A stretch of 49,950 bases of DNA from Sedimentisphaera sp050251615 (GTDB lineage Bacteria > Planctomycetota > Phycisphaerae > Sedimentisphaerales > Sedimentisphaeraceae), in NCBI GenBank assembly GCA_050251615.1, contig JBFWMM010000019.1:1-49950 (forward strand). The letters are read 5' to 3'. The notes under the pieces are model-generated. The model was not told the DNA's origin. It made no database searches and worked only from the letters and a program-made list of their open reading frames with translations. A program made the position numbers and the translations under genes. Below, piece after piece: positions 41,364 through 48,712 of the stretch; position 1 is the stretch's first letter; each line of letters begins with the position of its first letter.

Positions 41364-41552
41364 TCATGGCAGTACCTCCTTTCCGGCCAATAGGCTGTTT
41401 CTGTTCGTTTCTGAATCAAAACGAATTTTTTGGGTACACTCAATTTGAACCACCCTTGAATTGTGAACGATAATCTGAACCACGCCATAATCAAGTGTCT
41501 CGACAGTTCGCTGCACAATGGATGGCCAGTCACCGGTTACTTTTGTTTTCAT
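41364..41552 (-). CDS. YezD family small protein (DUF2292)
   Basis: This is a 62-aa protein. The stretch TLDYGVVQIIVHNSRVVQIE followed by CTQKIRF matches the YezD/DUF2292 pattern (I-YGSI-IVVH-G-VVQIE-TEK-RF). These small proteins often lie next to sulfate assimilation or cysteine genes in unrelated bacteria; the molecular role is not known. ATG 41552 (MKTKVTGDW) has GGGAG 8 nt upstream; the frame is open to 41579 without support. It is preceded by a 27-bp operator and followed by the porin gene, so it probably leads the sulfate-uptake transcript. Confidence 0.75.
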   Translation of the reverse strand: MKTKVTGDWPSIVQRTVETLDYGVVQIIVHNSRVVQIECTQKIRFDSETNRNSLLAGKEVLP

Positions 41553-41564
41553 GAATCGACTCCC

Positions 41565-41591
41565 TAAGTACGACAACAATGGGCGTACTAT
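41565..41591. promoter_or_regulatory. Second Rrf2-type operator, upstream of yezD
   Basis: A 27-bp element TAAGTACGAC...GCGTACTAT shares 17 positions with the palindrome upstream of the regulator gene, including AGTACGAC on the left and GTACTAT on the right. On the minus strand TATAGT (41592-41587) could be the -10 of the yezD transcript, but no good -35 is present. Confidence 0.6.
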
Positions 41592-41606
41592 AACGCAAAA
41601 AAAATT

Positions 41607-42071
41607 CTATATCCCTGCCCCATTTATAAGTTTCAGATCAAAGACTTCCTCATTCGTAGCAGGAATCCCTCGAAAGATGCTGTCCAGAGTAGCATTATCC
41701 ATCAGCTGGGCGGCGTAATTTCGAACATCCAAAAATAGCCGTCTAAATCGACAGACAGGTTCCTGATCACAATGTTCATAATGCCTCACAGAGACACACC
41801 CAATCGGAGCTAAAACACCATCAAAATGTCTGACAACCTCTCCTGCGGTTATTTGGTCAGGAGACTTGGCCAGAACATATCCGCCTTGTTTGCCCATTGA
41901 GCTACGCACCCAACCCTGGGTTTTCATGTCCAGCATAATATGCTCCAGAAAACGCTTGGGTACTTCATTACGTCGGGCAAGCTCTCGAATGGGTATAGGC
42001 CCGCGTCCATAATGCTCAACCAGCGTGAATAAAACACGTAAGGCATAGTCTGTTTTCATAGATATTTTCAT
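41607..42071 (-). CDS. Rrf2-family transcriptional regulator with three-cysteine (Fe-S type) motif
   Basis: This 154-aa regulator has a winged-helix domain: MKTDYALRVLFTLVEHYG, IRELARRNEVPKRFLEHIMLDMKTQGWVRSSMGKQGGYVLAK. A cysteine triad follows, C92-x8-C101-x5-C107 (GCVSVRHYEHCDQEPVC), placed as the cluster ligands of IscR (C92, C98, C104) with wider first spacing. So a [Fe-S] sensor is likely. AAGG lies 6 nt upstream of ATG; ATG at 42059 is an alternative. Its own promoter overlaps a 27-bp palindrome, and a second copy precedes yezD, so it probably represses itself and the sulfate-uptake genes. The signal could be cysteine, sulfide or Fe-S status, as for CymR/IscR relatives. Confidence 0.88.
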   Translation of the reverse strand: MKISMKTDYALRVLFTLVEHYGRGPIPIRELARRNEVPKRFLEHIMLDMKTQGWVRSSMGKQGGYVLAKSPDQITAGEVVRHFDGVLAPIGCVSVRHYEHCDQEPVCRFRRLFLDVRNYAAQLMDNATLDSIFRGIPATNEEVFDLKLINGAGI

Positions 42072-42083
42072 TCTTGACCTTTT

Positions 42084-42110
42084 ATAGTACGACTTAATAG
42101 GTAGTACTAT
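42084..42110. promoter_or_regulatory. Operator palindrome of the Rrf2 regulator gene
   Basis: The 27-bp sequence ATAGTACGAC...GTAGTACTAT is symmetric at 11 of 13 half-positions around 42097. It covers the -10 and start point of the rrf2 promoter. The layout ATA-S-...-GACT-... resembles the IscR type 1 site, with one extra base per half. Confidence 0.7.
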
Positions 42111-42134
42111 AATTAAAGTTTTCTCTCACGTCAA
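42106..42134 (-). promoter_or_regulatory. Promoter of the Rrf2 regulator gene
   Basis: On the minus strand TTGACG (42134-42129), exactly 17 nt, TATAGT (42111-42106). The -10 lies inside the operator palindrome, as expected for autorepression. Confidence 0.7.
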
Positions 42135-42196
42135 GAGAAAAGATTAACTTTTTCTGCAATTTTCAAAAAAAATGACACTCTACATGTTGTAGCGCA

Positions 42197-42277
42197 TTCT
42201 TCTCTACCGACCGTAAATCCCGCGTTTGCCACAGCGGACCGCACCTGCGCCGTGTTCATCCCGAACACATCGGGCAC
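42197..42277 (-). pseudogene. Relic of a PASTA domain
   Basis: A minus-strand frame encodes VPDVFGMNTAQVRSAVANAG then FTVGREE, which fits a PASTA-domain opening (VPDVVGM-xx-A-xx-AL-AAGL-VG). It has no start of its own and merges with repeat sequence upstream. It is probably the remains of a secreted or kinase-type protein broken by rearrangement. Confidence 0.45.
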
Positions 42278-42299
42278 CATCTGGTTTGCCGGAGATTCC

Positions 42300-42470
42300 A
42301 AAAGCAACCCAGGACAGCAGGGGCGCGATTCATCGCGCCCAAAACGCTTACGCAAACACTAAGCAATGCGGGGGAATTCAAATGTAGCAAGAGATGCAAG
42401 ATTTTGCGGCTCTTGCAATGCGATGCTCGCGCGGGATGTTGTATCAATCCGCCGTAATAATGAACCCCTC
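42300..42470 (+). repeat. Composite palindromic repeat, copy H (diverged)
   Basis: GGGCGCGATTCATCGCGCCC (42321-42340) is an almost perfect palindrome also found in copy B. It is followed by an AGCAATGCGGGGGAATTCAAAT box, a decayed GAGATGCAA/TTGCGGCTC hairpin (42391-42412), and TGCAATGCGATGCTCGCGCGG, an ending shared with copies at 27550 and 49581. Confidence 0.7.
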
Positions 42471-42491
42471 GGAAATCACAATGGCGGAGTC

Positions 42492-42525
42492 AAAAAAAGC
42501 CGCAAAGGTTTCCCGATGCGGCTTT
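42492..42525 (-). terminator. Rho-independent terminator of the chorismate synthase gene
   Basis: AAAGCCGCA and TGCGGCTTT make a perfect 9-bp stem (42496-42504, 42517-42525). On the minus strand it is followed by further T residues. It lies about 25 nt after the aroC-like stop. Confidence 0.85.
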
Positions 42526-42547
42526 GCAGGTTCATTAACGGCTTGTA

Positions 42548-43882
42548 TCAGATTAAGCCAATTTTTTCCATAATTGTTCTCTGGCCGTAGAAGCTCATGA
42601 GGTTGTCGAGCAGAATAATCGCGGTAAAGTTTTCCGCGATCGGCCAGATACGTCCGGCGATGGTGGGGTCGCGTCTGGTGATAGCGGAGAGTTTCTTGCT
42701 CTCCAGCGTGTATTTGTCCACGGTGTTCTGGTCTTTGTCGATTGTCGGTGTCGGCTTGACGGCCAATCTTACGACAATATCCTGTCCCGTTGTGAGGCCG
42801 CCTGTGATTCCGCCAGCGTTGTTGCTTGCGAATTCGACCTTGCCGCCCACATTGTTCATCTGGTCGTTACACTGGAATCCCGTCATATCTTTGACCTTGA
42901 ATCCCGCTCCTACTTCCACGCCCTTTACCGCGCCGATGCCGAGCATACGGCCGAGTTCGGCGTCGAGCTTGTTGAACACAGGCTCGCCGAGGCCGGCGGG
43001 GACGCCCATTGCAACAACCTCAATCACGCCGCCGGCGGAATCGCCTGTCGCGCTGATCTGGTTGCACTTTTTCACCATCTCGACAGAAGCCTTATAATCC
43101 GGGCTGCAAACGATATGATGTACGCCGTATTCGGCGAAGATTTTCTCTTCGATCATATCGCGCTGCGTACCACGGATATCATCTATTTCCTGCTCAATTT
43201 GCGCGAAAACGGCCATTTTCTCAAGAAATCTCATGTCCGGCCTGATGCGCTCTTTGACGTAGATTTCCTGATAGAACGGGTCGTAATCATGGCGCATTTT
43301 CTTGTACTGATTCGTGAACGCGTACGCCTCTTCGTGGTTCACTTCGGGGCATGCAACGCCCGCAATTTCCTTGATGTACGAGAACACCTTTATGCCGAGC
43401 TTCTCAAGCACCTTCTTGGCAACATAGCCTGAAGCTACGATTGTAGAGGTGTAGCGGCCGCTGAAGATGCCCGCGCCGATGGAGTCGTCTGCCTGGCCAT
43501 ATCTCATAAACGAGGCGTAGGAGGCGTGGCCCGGGCGGGGCGTCCTGTTGGTATCCTGATACTGTTTTATGTGGATGAAGTGCCTGTCGAGGTTCGGGAT
43601 AAGGATAGTGAACGGTGTCCCGTTTGTCTGGAACGCGTTGCCCGCACCCTCGATTGTGTCGGCGCTGTTAACTCCCGTATAAATCACCGGCAGATCCGGC
43701 TCTTTTCTCGGGCTCGAAAGCTCATCAGCTCCCGGCTTCCTCAGTAGCATATCTCCGTAGAGTTCCTGTTCGGTTATCGTCATTCCGGCGGGGTTGCCCT
43801 GAACGACAGCTGTAAGGCCGTCCTGATACGAACCGCCTGCCACGGTAACCTGAAAATTTCTTCCTATATGACATCCAAGCAT
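42548..43882 (-). CDS. aroC: Divergent chorismate synthase homologue
   Basis: The 444-aa protein is clearly AroC-related: EPDLPVIYTGV, RPGHASYASFMRYG (H119), GDSAGGVIEVVAMGVPAGLGEPVFNKLDAELGRML and AVKGVEVGAGF. AroC makes chorismate from EPSP with reduced FMN. Three motifs are altered. The invariant F-GESHG is GGSYQ (16-20), so the first active-site His is Tyr19. GGGRSSARET is GAGIFSGRYT (136-145). GRHDP is TRRDP (402-406). The protein is some 80 residues longer than E. coli AroC, with extra sequence at about 172-275. GGGAG is 7 nt upstream of ATG. It may be the only AroC with changed chemistry, or a paralogue with another substrate. Next to it is citramalate synthase. Confidence 0.82.
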   Translation of the reverse strand: MLGCHIGRNFQVTVAGGSYQDGLTAVVQGNPAGMTITEQELYGDMLLRKPGADELSSPRKEPDLPVIYTGVNSADTIEGAGNAFQTNGTPFTILIPNLDRHFIHIKQYQDTNRTPRPGHASYASFMRYGQADDSIGAGIFSGRYTSTIVASGYVAKKVLEKLGIKVFSYIKEIAGVACPEVNHEEAYAFTNQYKKMRHDYDPFYQEIYVKERIRPDMRFLEKMAVFAQIEQEIDDIRGTQRDMIEEKIFAEYGVHHIVCSPDYKASVEMVKKCNQISATGDSAGGVIEVVAMGVPAGLGEPVFNKLDAELGRMLGIGAVKGVEVGAGFKVKDMTGFQCNDQMNNVGGKVEFASNNAGGITGGLTTGQDIVVRLAVKPTPTIDKDQNTVDKYTLESKKLSAITRRDPTIAGRIWPIAENFTAIILLDNLMSFYGQRTIMEKIGLI

Positions 43883-44003
43883 TTTGTTACTCCCGTCTGG
43901 TTTCCTTTATGCATAGCTCTATCGCCGCCTTCTTTCGCAGCAAACTGATCTCCATTATATGGCTTTCGGCGCCTCTGTAAATAGAAACGAGCCTACTTTT
44001 CAG

Positions 44004-45575
44004 TTATTGCTTAACAACATTGTCCTTGAGCAGTTTATACTCGATGCTATCTTTCAGTGCAATCCACGATGCGTTTATCACATTCTCACTCACGCCGACA
44101 GTGCCCCAGACCGAATCCATATCGCGCGATTCGATAAACACGCGTACCTTCGCGGCGGTCGCGGCATTGCCGTTCACTACACGCACCTTGTAATCGAAGA
44201 GGTGCATATTTTTGATCTGCGGATAGAACGGTTCGAGCGATTGTCGCAGCGCCTTGTCCATCGCGTTTACGGGGCCATGACCCTCGCTGACCACATGCTC
44301 GACCTGCCCCCCGACGCTCAGCTTGATTGTGGCCTCGGTGGTTACGTGGTCATTGCAATCCTGTATCACATCCACATGGAGCTTTTCCAGCTCAAACGCA
44401 GGCCTGTATTCACCGGTTATGCGCTTTATGAGCAGGTCAAAGCTACCGTTGGCCGCCTCAAACTGATAGCCATCGTTCTCCAGCCTCTGAACTTCATCAA
44501 GAATCTTTCTCGCAAGCTCTTTGTCTGTGGCGATGCCGCGTTTTTCCAGCGAGGCTATTACGTTCGACATACCCGAAAGCTCGCTGACGAGGAACTTTCT
44601 CGTATTGCCGACCATCTCCGGCTCAATGTGTTCGTAGGTACTTGTGTTTTTGCGGATTGCGTTTACGTGCAGCCCCGCCTTATGTGCAAACGCACTCTCG
44701 CCCACAAACGGCAGAGACGTATCAGGGTTTATGTTGGCGATTTCGTACACGTACAGCGAAGCCTCGGTGAGGCGCTTGAGCTTTTCATCGCTGAGTACAT
44801 CATAGCCCATCTTGAAGCGCAGATTCGGTATGATTGAGCAGAGGTTGGCGTTGCCGGTTCTCTCGCCGATGCCGTTTATTGTTCCCTGCACCTGCCTTGC
44901 GCCCGCACGCACTGCGGCGAGCGAGTTGGCAACGGCGCAATCGGTGTCGTTGTGGCAATGTATGCCGATAACCGCCCCGGGCAGCGCCTTGCAGACCTGC
45001 CTTGTGATTTCCTCTACATCAAACGGCAGGCAACCGCCGTTTGTCTCGCAGAGTGCGAGCGCGTCGGCGCCGGCGTTTGCCGCGGCTTCAAGTACTTTGA
45101 TTGCAAATTCCGGGTTGGCTTTGTAGCCGTCGAAGAAATGCTCCGCGTCGAAGATAACTTCGAGCCCCTTGCTCTTGAGGTACTTCACGGAGTCCGCACA
45201 TAGGGCGATGTTTTCTTCGAGAGAGCAGCGAAGCACCATCTCGCAGTGCATATCCCACGCCTTGCCGACGATCGTTGCCACGGGTGCACTGCTGGCGATG
45301 ATTGCACTGAGGGATAGATCGTCCTCAACGCTTGCGTCCGCGCGGCGGGTATTGCCGAAGGCGCAGATTCGGGCGTGAGAGAGCTTCGTATTGTTCATCT
45401 GCTCGAAAAACGCCATCTCTTTCTGATTGCTCGCGGCGTATCCGCCTTCGATATAATCAACTCCGAGGCTGTCGAGGTGTTTGGCTATCAGCACCTTGTC
45501 TTGCAGGGAAAACGTAACGCCTTCTGCCTGCATACCATCGCGGAGTGTTGTATCGTATATTTTAACTTTCTGCAT
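44004..45575 (-). CDS. cimA: (R)-citramalate synthase
   Basis: CimA condenses pyruvate and acetyl-CoA to citramalate, the first step of the threonine-independent isoleucine route. From ATG 45575 the protein has 523 aa, typical for CimA. KIYDTTLRDGMQAEGVTFSLQDK opens the DRE-TIM barrel. VIGIHCHNDTDCAVANSLAAVRAGARQVQGTINGIGERTGNANL carries the HxH metal motif and GERTGN. A C-terminal allosteric domain (about 390-523) follows. 2-Isopropylmalate synthase is the main alternative, but the DTTLRDGMQAEG start and length favour CimA. AGGAT is 8 nt upstream of ATG 45575; the frame continues to 45782 without support. Confidence 0.87.
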   Translation of the reverse strand: MQKVKIYDTTLRDGMQAEGVTFSLQDKVLIAKHLDSLGVDYIEGGYAASNQKEMAFFEQMNNTKLSHARICAFGNTRRADASVEDDLSLSAIIASSAPVATIVGKAWDMHCEMVLRCSLEENIALCADSVKYLKSKGLEVIFDAEHFFDGYKANPEFAIKVLEAAANAGADALALCETNGGCLPFDVEEITRQVCKALPGAVIGIHCHNDTDCAVANSLAAVRAGARQVQGTINGIGERTGNANLCSIIPNLRFKMGYDVLSDEKLKRLTEASLYVYEIANINPDTSLPFVGESAFAHKAGLHVNAIRKNTSTYEHIEPEMVGNTRKFLVSELSGMSNVIASLEKRGIATDKELARKILDEVQRLENDGYQFEAANGSFDLLIKRITGEYRPAFELEKLHVDVIQDCNDHVTTEATIKLSVGGQVEHVVSEGHGPVNAMDKALRQSLEPFYPQIKNMHLFDYKVRVVNGNAATAAKVRVFIESRDMDSVWGTVGVSENVINASWIALKDSIEYKLLKDNVVKQ

Positions 45576-45771
45576 AGTTTTATCCTTTGCGTACATATAT
45601 ATACTGTCGAATTTTACCATATTTTGGCGGTGTGTAAAGCCGCGCGCACCATCTTCTCTTGACAGCATTACGCATTTACTGAAACTTTTGTGCATAATCG
45701 CGGCGTTTGCTGCCGCGGCCGGTCGATTTGGCGAGCGGTCTATTTTAACAACAACCGGCGAGAGATGCCCT

Positions 45772-47307
45772 GTGATAAGCATACAAAAAAGAGTTATCGG
45801 TAGCCGTTACCTGACGGTCTTCCTGTTCGTGTTCGCGCTTTACCTGTTCACGCTCGCGCCCGGGCTCGTCTGGCAGGACCAGGGTGACTACCAGTTGCAA
45901 GTGGCTAAGCTCGTGCTGAGCATTCCTGGCGACGCGGTACGCGTACACCCACTTTACATCATCGTCAGCCACGCCTTCTGCCGGCTGACGGGCATAAACT
46001 TCGCCCTCGGCTCGAACATAATGAGCGCCCTGTTCGGCGCATTCGCTTGCGCGAACGTCTTCGGCATCACCCGCCATCTCACCCGCCGCACATTCCCCGC
46101 CGCGCTCGCCGCGCTGCTCTGCGCTTTCGGCCATACTACATGGTTTATGGGCACGCAGGCGCAGACGTACAGCCTCTCCAACGCCGCTATGAGCGCGGGG
46201 ATATGGGCCGCCCTGCACTACGCCGCCACAAATAAAAACCGCTCGCTCTACCTCTGCGGCTTCTTCTTCGGCCTCGGCCTCGGCACGCACCTTATGAGCC
46301 AAATTGCGCTTGCCGTTATCGGGCTATGGCTGCTATGGCGCCTGTTCAAGGGCCAAGTGTCTTTGAACAGGCTCCTGCTCACCTTTGCCCTCTGGATGCT
46401 CGGAGCCGCTCCGATTTGGATTGTCGCCGGGGCGGAGCTTGCAAACACCGGCTCAATCAGCGAAACGTTCGCCTCGCTCATATGGGGCAGATGGGGCAAT
46501 GCCGTATTCAACGCGGGCCGCCTGCCGCTACTCATAAAACGCAGCGCGATGTTCTTTGTGCTGAACTTCCCCACGCCGCTCGTGTTGCTCTCTATTCCTG
46601 GCATTCATGCCTTGCTGAAGCGCAAGGACGCGCCCGCGTTTATTCTGCTCGGCTCGGCCGCGCTGTACTTTCTCTTTGCCGTGCGCTATGATGTGCCCAA
46701 CCAGAACCACTTCTTTATGCCGTTTTATATGCTCATCGCGATATTCTGCGCGGCGGGCTTTGCTGCGTTATTTCCGCCTGAAAACAAAAAGGCGGCAATT
46801 ATCTGCACCGCCCTGCTGGCGCTGATAATCCCTGCGTATCCGGCTATCGCAACCGTGGCGGAAAAGATGGATTTCAGCCTCGGCACGCATCGCCATATCC
46901 CGTACCGCCCTGAATATAAGTACTACATTGAGCCATGGCAGCAGGGGCAAACAGGGCCTGTGAAGCTGGTCAGCGAGTTGTTCAGCAGGGCCGGCGAGGG
47001 GGCTGTGCTGTTTGTGGATTCAACGCCGATAAGCGCGTTTGAGTATGCGCAGCAGATAGAGGGGCACCGCCCTGATATAGTGCTCGGCTCAATGAACATC
47101 GACTACCTGAAAGCGAACATTGACGAACTGATGCACCGCCCGCTTTATTCTGTATGCAAGGACGCCGGCTACTCGCCCGAGTGGGTGCCGCGGGAGTCTT
47201 TCGTGCCGATAAAGCTTGATGGCGGAGAAGTGGTTTACAGGCTTCTAATCACGCCGCAACAGTGGCAGCAGATTCGCTCTGAGTATTGCGCGAGGGCGGA
47301 TGAGTGA
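45772..47307 (+). CDS. DUF2723-type multi-span membrane protein (glycosyltransferase-like)
   Basis: This protein of about 511 aa has about ten hydrophobic spans. YLFTLAPGLVWQDQGDYQLQVAKL matches the DUF2723 opening (TLAP-W-D-GE), including the acidic residue of the first loop found in GT-C transferases and mannosyl transferases. HPLYIIVSHAFCRL follows. A soluble tail (about 400-511) contains VLFVDSTPISAFEY. It probably transfers a sugar from a lipid donor on the outer face of the membrane. The start is uncertain: GTG 45772 (VISIQKRVIGSRY) is the most likely, since earlier frame positions overlap cimA on the other strand. Substrate unknown. Confidence 0.7.
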   Translation: MISIQKRVIGSRYLTVFLFVFALYLFTLAPGLVWQDQGDYQLQVAKLVLSIPGDAVRVHPLYIIVSHAFCRLTGINFALGSNIMSALFGAFACANVFGITRHLTRRTFPAALAALLCAFGHTTWFMGTQAQTYSLSNAAMSAGIWAALHYAATNKNRSLYLCGFFFGLGLGTHLMSQIALAVIGLWLLWRLFKGQVSLNRLLLTFALWMLGAAPIWIVAGAELANTGSISETFASLIWGRWGNAVFNAGRLPLLIKRSAMFFVLNFPTPLVLLSIPGIHALLKRKDAPAFILLGSAALYFLFAVRYDVPNQNHFFMPFYMLIAIFCAAGFAALFPPENKKAAIICTALLALIIPAYPAIATVAEKMDFSLGTHRHIPYRPEYKYYIEPWQQGQTGPVKLVSELFSRAGEGAVLFVDSTPISAFEYAQQIEGHRPDIVLGSMNIDYLKANIDELMHRPLYSVCKDAGYSPEWVPRESFVPIKLDGGEVVYRLLITPQQWQQIRSEYCARADE

Positions 47308-47796
47308 TTAAAATAAATCGAACGCTTTGTCCGGCTCTTTGATTTTGAATGAAAATTCGCCATTGAGCTTCAACAATTGTGTGTCATAGGTATTGAGCTC
47401 AACGGAACCCCTGTTCGCAAGCGTGCGCCTGGCGGTTGCGATGTGGATGGCGTCAGCAGACCTCAAACCTCTTCTCTCATGTGAATGGACAAGCCTGACA
47501 ACCTCTCTTGCATCGCGCACTATCAGCTCGGAAACATCAAATAATCTGACAGGAGAAGGATAGCTCCAAAAGCGATCTATCCTCTCTATAACTTCCTCTG
47601 TGAGCGGTTGGCCAACAGGCGTGTCATCTTTCACTACCTCGGCAATAGAGAGGGTTGACGTCCATATCTCGCAATCACCTTTTACTGCCCTGTCCAAGTA
47701 GTACTCAATCAATTCCCACCTGCCCTCTTCCTTTTTGAGGTAGGCGATGAACATATTTGAGTCCCAATAGTAAACGGGAACCGCAGGGGGCCTCAT
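47308..47796 (-). CDS. PIN-domain ribonuclease-like protein (VapC-like)
   Basis: This is a 162-aa PIN protein. The acidic residues expected at the metal site are present: D in YYWDSNMFIAYL (about residue 12), E in LSIAEVVK (about 55), D in RSADAIHIATA (about 117) and D in NTYDTQLLKL (about 138). PIN proteins of this size cut RNA and often act as VapC toxins. ATG 47796 overlaps the stop of the 245-aa gene by four bases (ATGA); ATG 47805 is a second choice. No RHH or AbrB antitoxin is adjacent, so the 245-aa protein would be the partner if this is a toxin-antitoxin pair. Confidence 0.8.
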   Translation of the reverse strand: MRPPAVPVYYWDSNMFIAYLKKEEGRWELIEYYLDRAVKGDCEIWTSTLSIAEVVKDDTPVGQPLTEEVIERIDRFWSYPSPVRLFDVSELIVRDAREVVRLVHSHERRGLRSADAIHIATARRTLANRGSVELNTYDTQLLKLNGEFSFKIKEPDKAFDLF

Positions 47797-48530
47797 GCAA
47801 GACATCCCAGCGCGGCTTTATAATCCCATTTCTCGTTTTCAGGGATAATCTCAATGCAGGTTATGTCTTTTATGGACGTAATCAGGTCGGTCGCGGGGTC
47901 TCTGTTGACAATGCCCTCTACATAGACCAATTTGTTCCAGTATTGCCGCATTTCTTCCGCCCTGTCCCCGCACAGGTTGCACAGTATTGCATGGTCATCG
48001 TTGTTGTCATAGAGAGTAAAATGAGCGTAATTCCTGTCGGAAATGCTTTTCATACGGCCTTTAGCACACCCGTATGTCATAGGATTCCACTGGTGAACAA
48101 CTGTTTCAACAACTGTGGAGCTGATAGTATGAAGCGTGCTTTTCCTGCCAAGCCTGACCGCAGTAACTCGCCCGTTTGTTATGGCGCTTAATCCCCTCAA
48201 TGCCGCATTTACTTTTCTGCCGTAGGGAACGACCTCACCATGCTCAAATCTGCTGCTTGCATCGTCGCAAGCGCTTTCAATCAGAGATACAGCAACATTA
48301 TCATTGTCCGTTTCAGGGATTCCGACTACCATTGCAGAAGCGCTGCCGGATTTAAGGTCTTTGACAATCCAGTTAATTTGAGCTGAAGATGCAACATCAT
48401 CGCGCAAGCTGTTCAGAAGCTTCTTGAACTGCTCCATGGCCTTTGCGAAATCCTGCAAAGACACCTCACCCTCAAGGGATAAGGTAAGCCCGCTACCGCT
48501 CTCGTTTTGTTTTGTTTCATCGCTACTCAT
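47793..48530 (-). CDS. 245-aa protein coupled to the PIN gene, possible non-canonical antitoxin
   Basis: I do not recognise a named family. The protein opens with an acidic/polar stretch, then GLTLSLEGEVSLQDFAKAMEQFKKLLNSL and INWIVKDLKSGSASAMVVGI (about residues 15-75), a Gly-rich strand-helix pattern. From about 120 it has VTAVRLGRKSTLHTISSTVVETVV, and after 160 an OB-like beta segment with HAILCNLCGDRAEEMRQYWNKLVYVEGIV. No signal peptide or membrane span is seen. A strong promoter (48573-48601) precedes it, and its stop overlaps the PIN start, giving partner-first order as in many toxin-antitoxin operons. Function as an antitoxin is inference. Confidence 0.7.
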   Translation of the reverse strand: MSSDETKQNESGSGLTLSLEGEVSLQDFAKAMEQFKKLLNSLRDDVASSAQINWIVKDLKSGSASAMVVGIPETDNDNVAVSLIESACDDASSRFEHGEVVPYGRKVNAALRGLSAITNGRVTAVRLGRKSTLHTISSTVVETVVHQWNPMTYGCAKGRMKSISDRNYAHFTLYDNNDDHAILCNLCGDRAEEMRQYWNKLVYVEGIVNRDPATDLITSIKDITCIEIIPENEKWDYKAALGCLA

Positions 48531-48572
48531 ATCGACACCGTCTAACAGTGGGAAAGTAATCTAACCACCTGT

Positions 48573-48601
48573 ATTGTACGACAACAGCCTGAATTGTTCA
48601 A
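48573..48601 (-). promoter_or_regulatory. Promoter of the 245-aa/PIN operon
   Basis: On the minus strand TTGAAC (48601-48596), exactly 17 nt, TACAAT (48578-48573). The leader to the ATG at 48530 is about 36 nt. Confidence 0.65.
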
Positions 48602-48712
48602 TGTTTTTTCTTGACTTTCTTCTGTGGCATGTTACTTATGGGTATAATGTACATTATGCGTATCAAAAGGCATGACAAAGCTGTCAAAATGATGGCTCAA
48701 GGAGTGAGCGGT

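Noticed and set aside
35873..42071. Horizontal transfer of the sulfate cluster
   Set aside because: The sequence looks somewhat less GC-rich than its neighbours by eye, but I could not compute composition and saw no integrase or attachment site.
45659..45699. TTGACA and CATAAT as a promoter of the DUF2723 gene
   Set aside because: Spacing is 28 nt; no acceptable pair was found.
45481..45771. 97-codon N-terminal extension of the DUF2723 protein
   Set aside because: It overlaps the cimA coding region on the opposite strand and has no ribosome site; the family homology begins after GTG 45772.
45576..45782. 69-codon N-terminal extension of cimA
   Set aside because: CimA proteins start at the KIYDTTLRDG block; ATG 45575 has a good ribosome site.
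48611..48648. TTGACT and TATAAT as a comF promoter
   Set aside because: The spacing is 26 nt, too long for a normal promoter. TATAAT alone may still work, so it is mentioned only in the comF entry.
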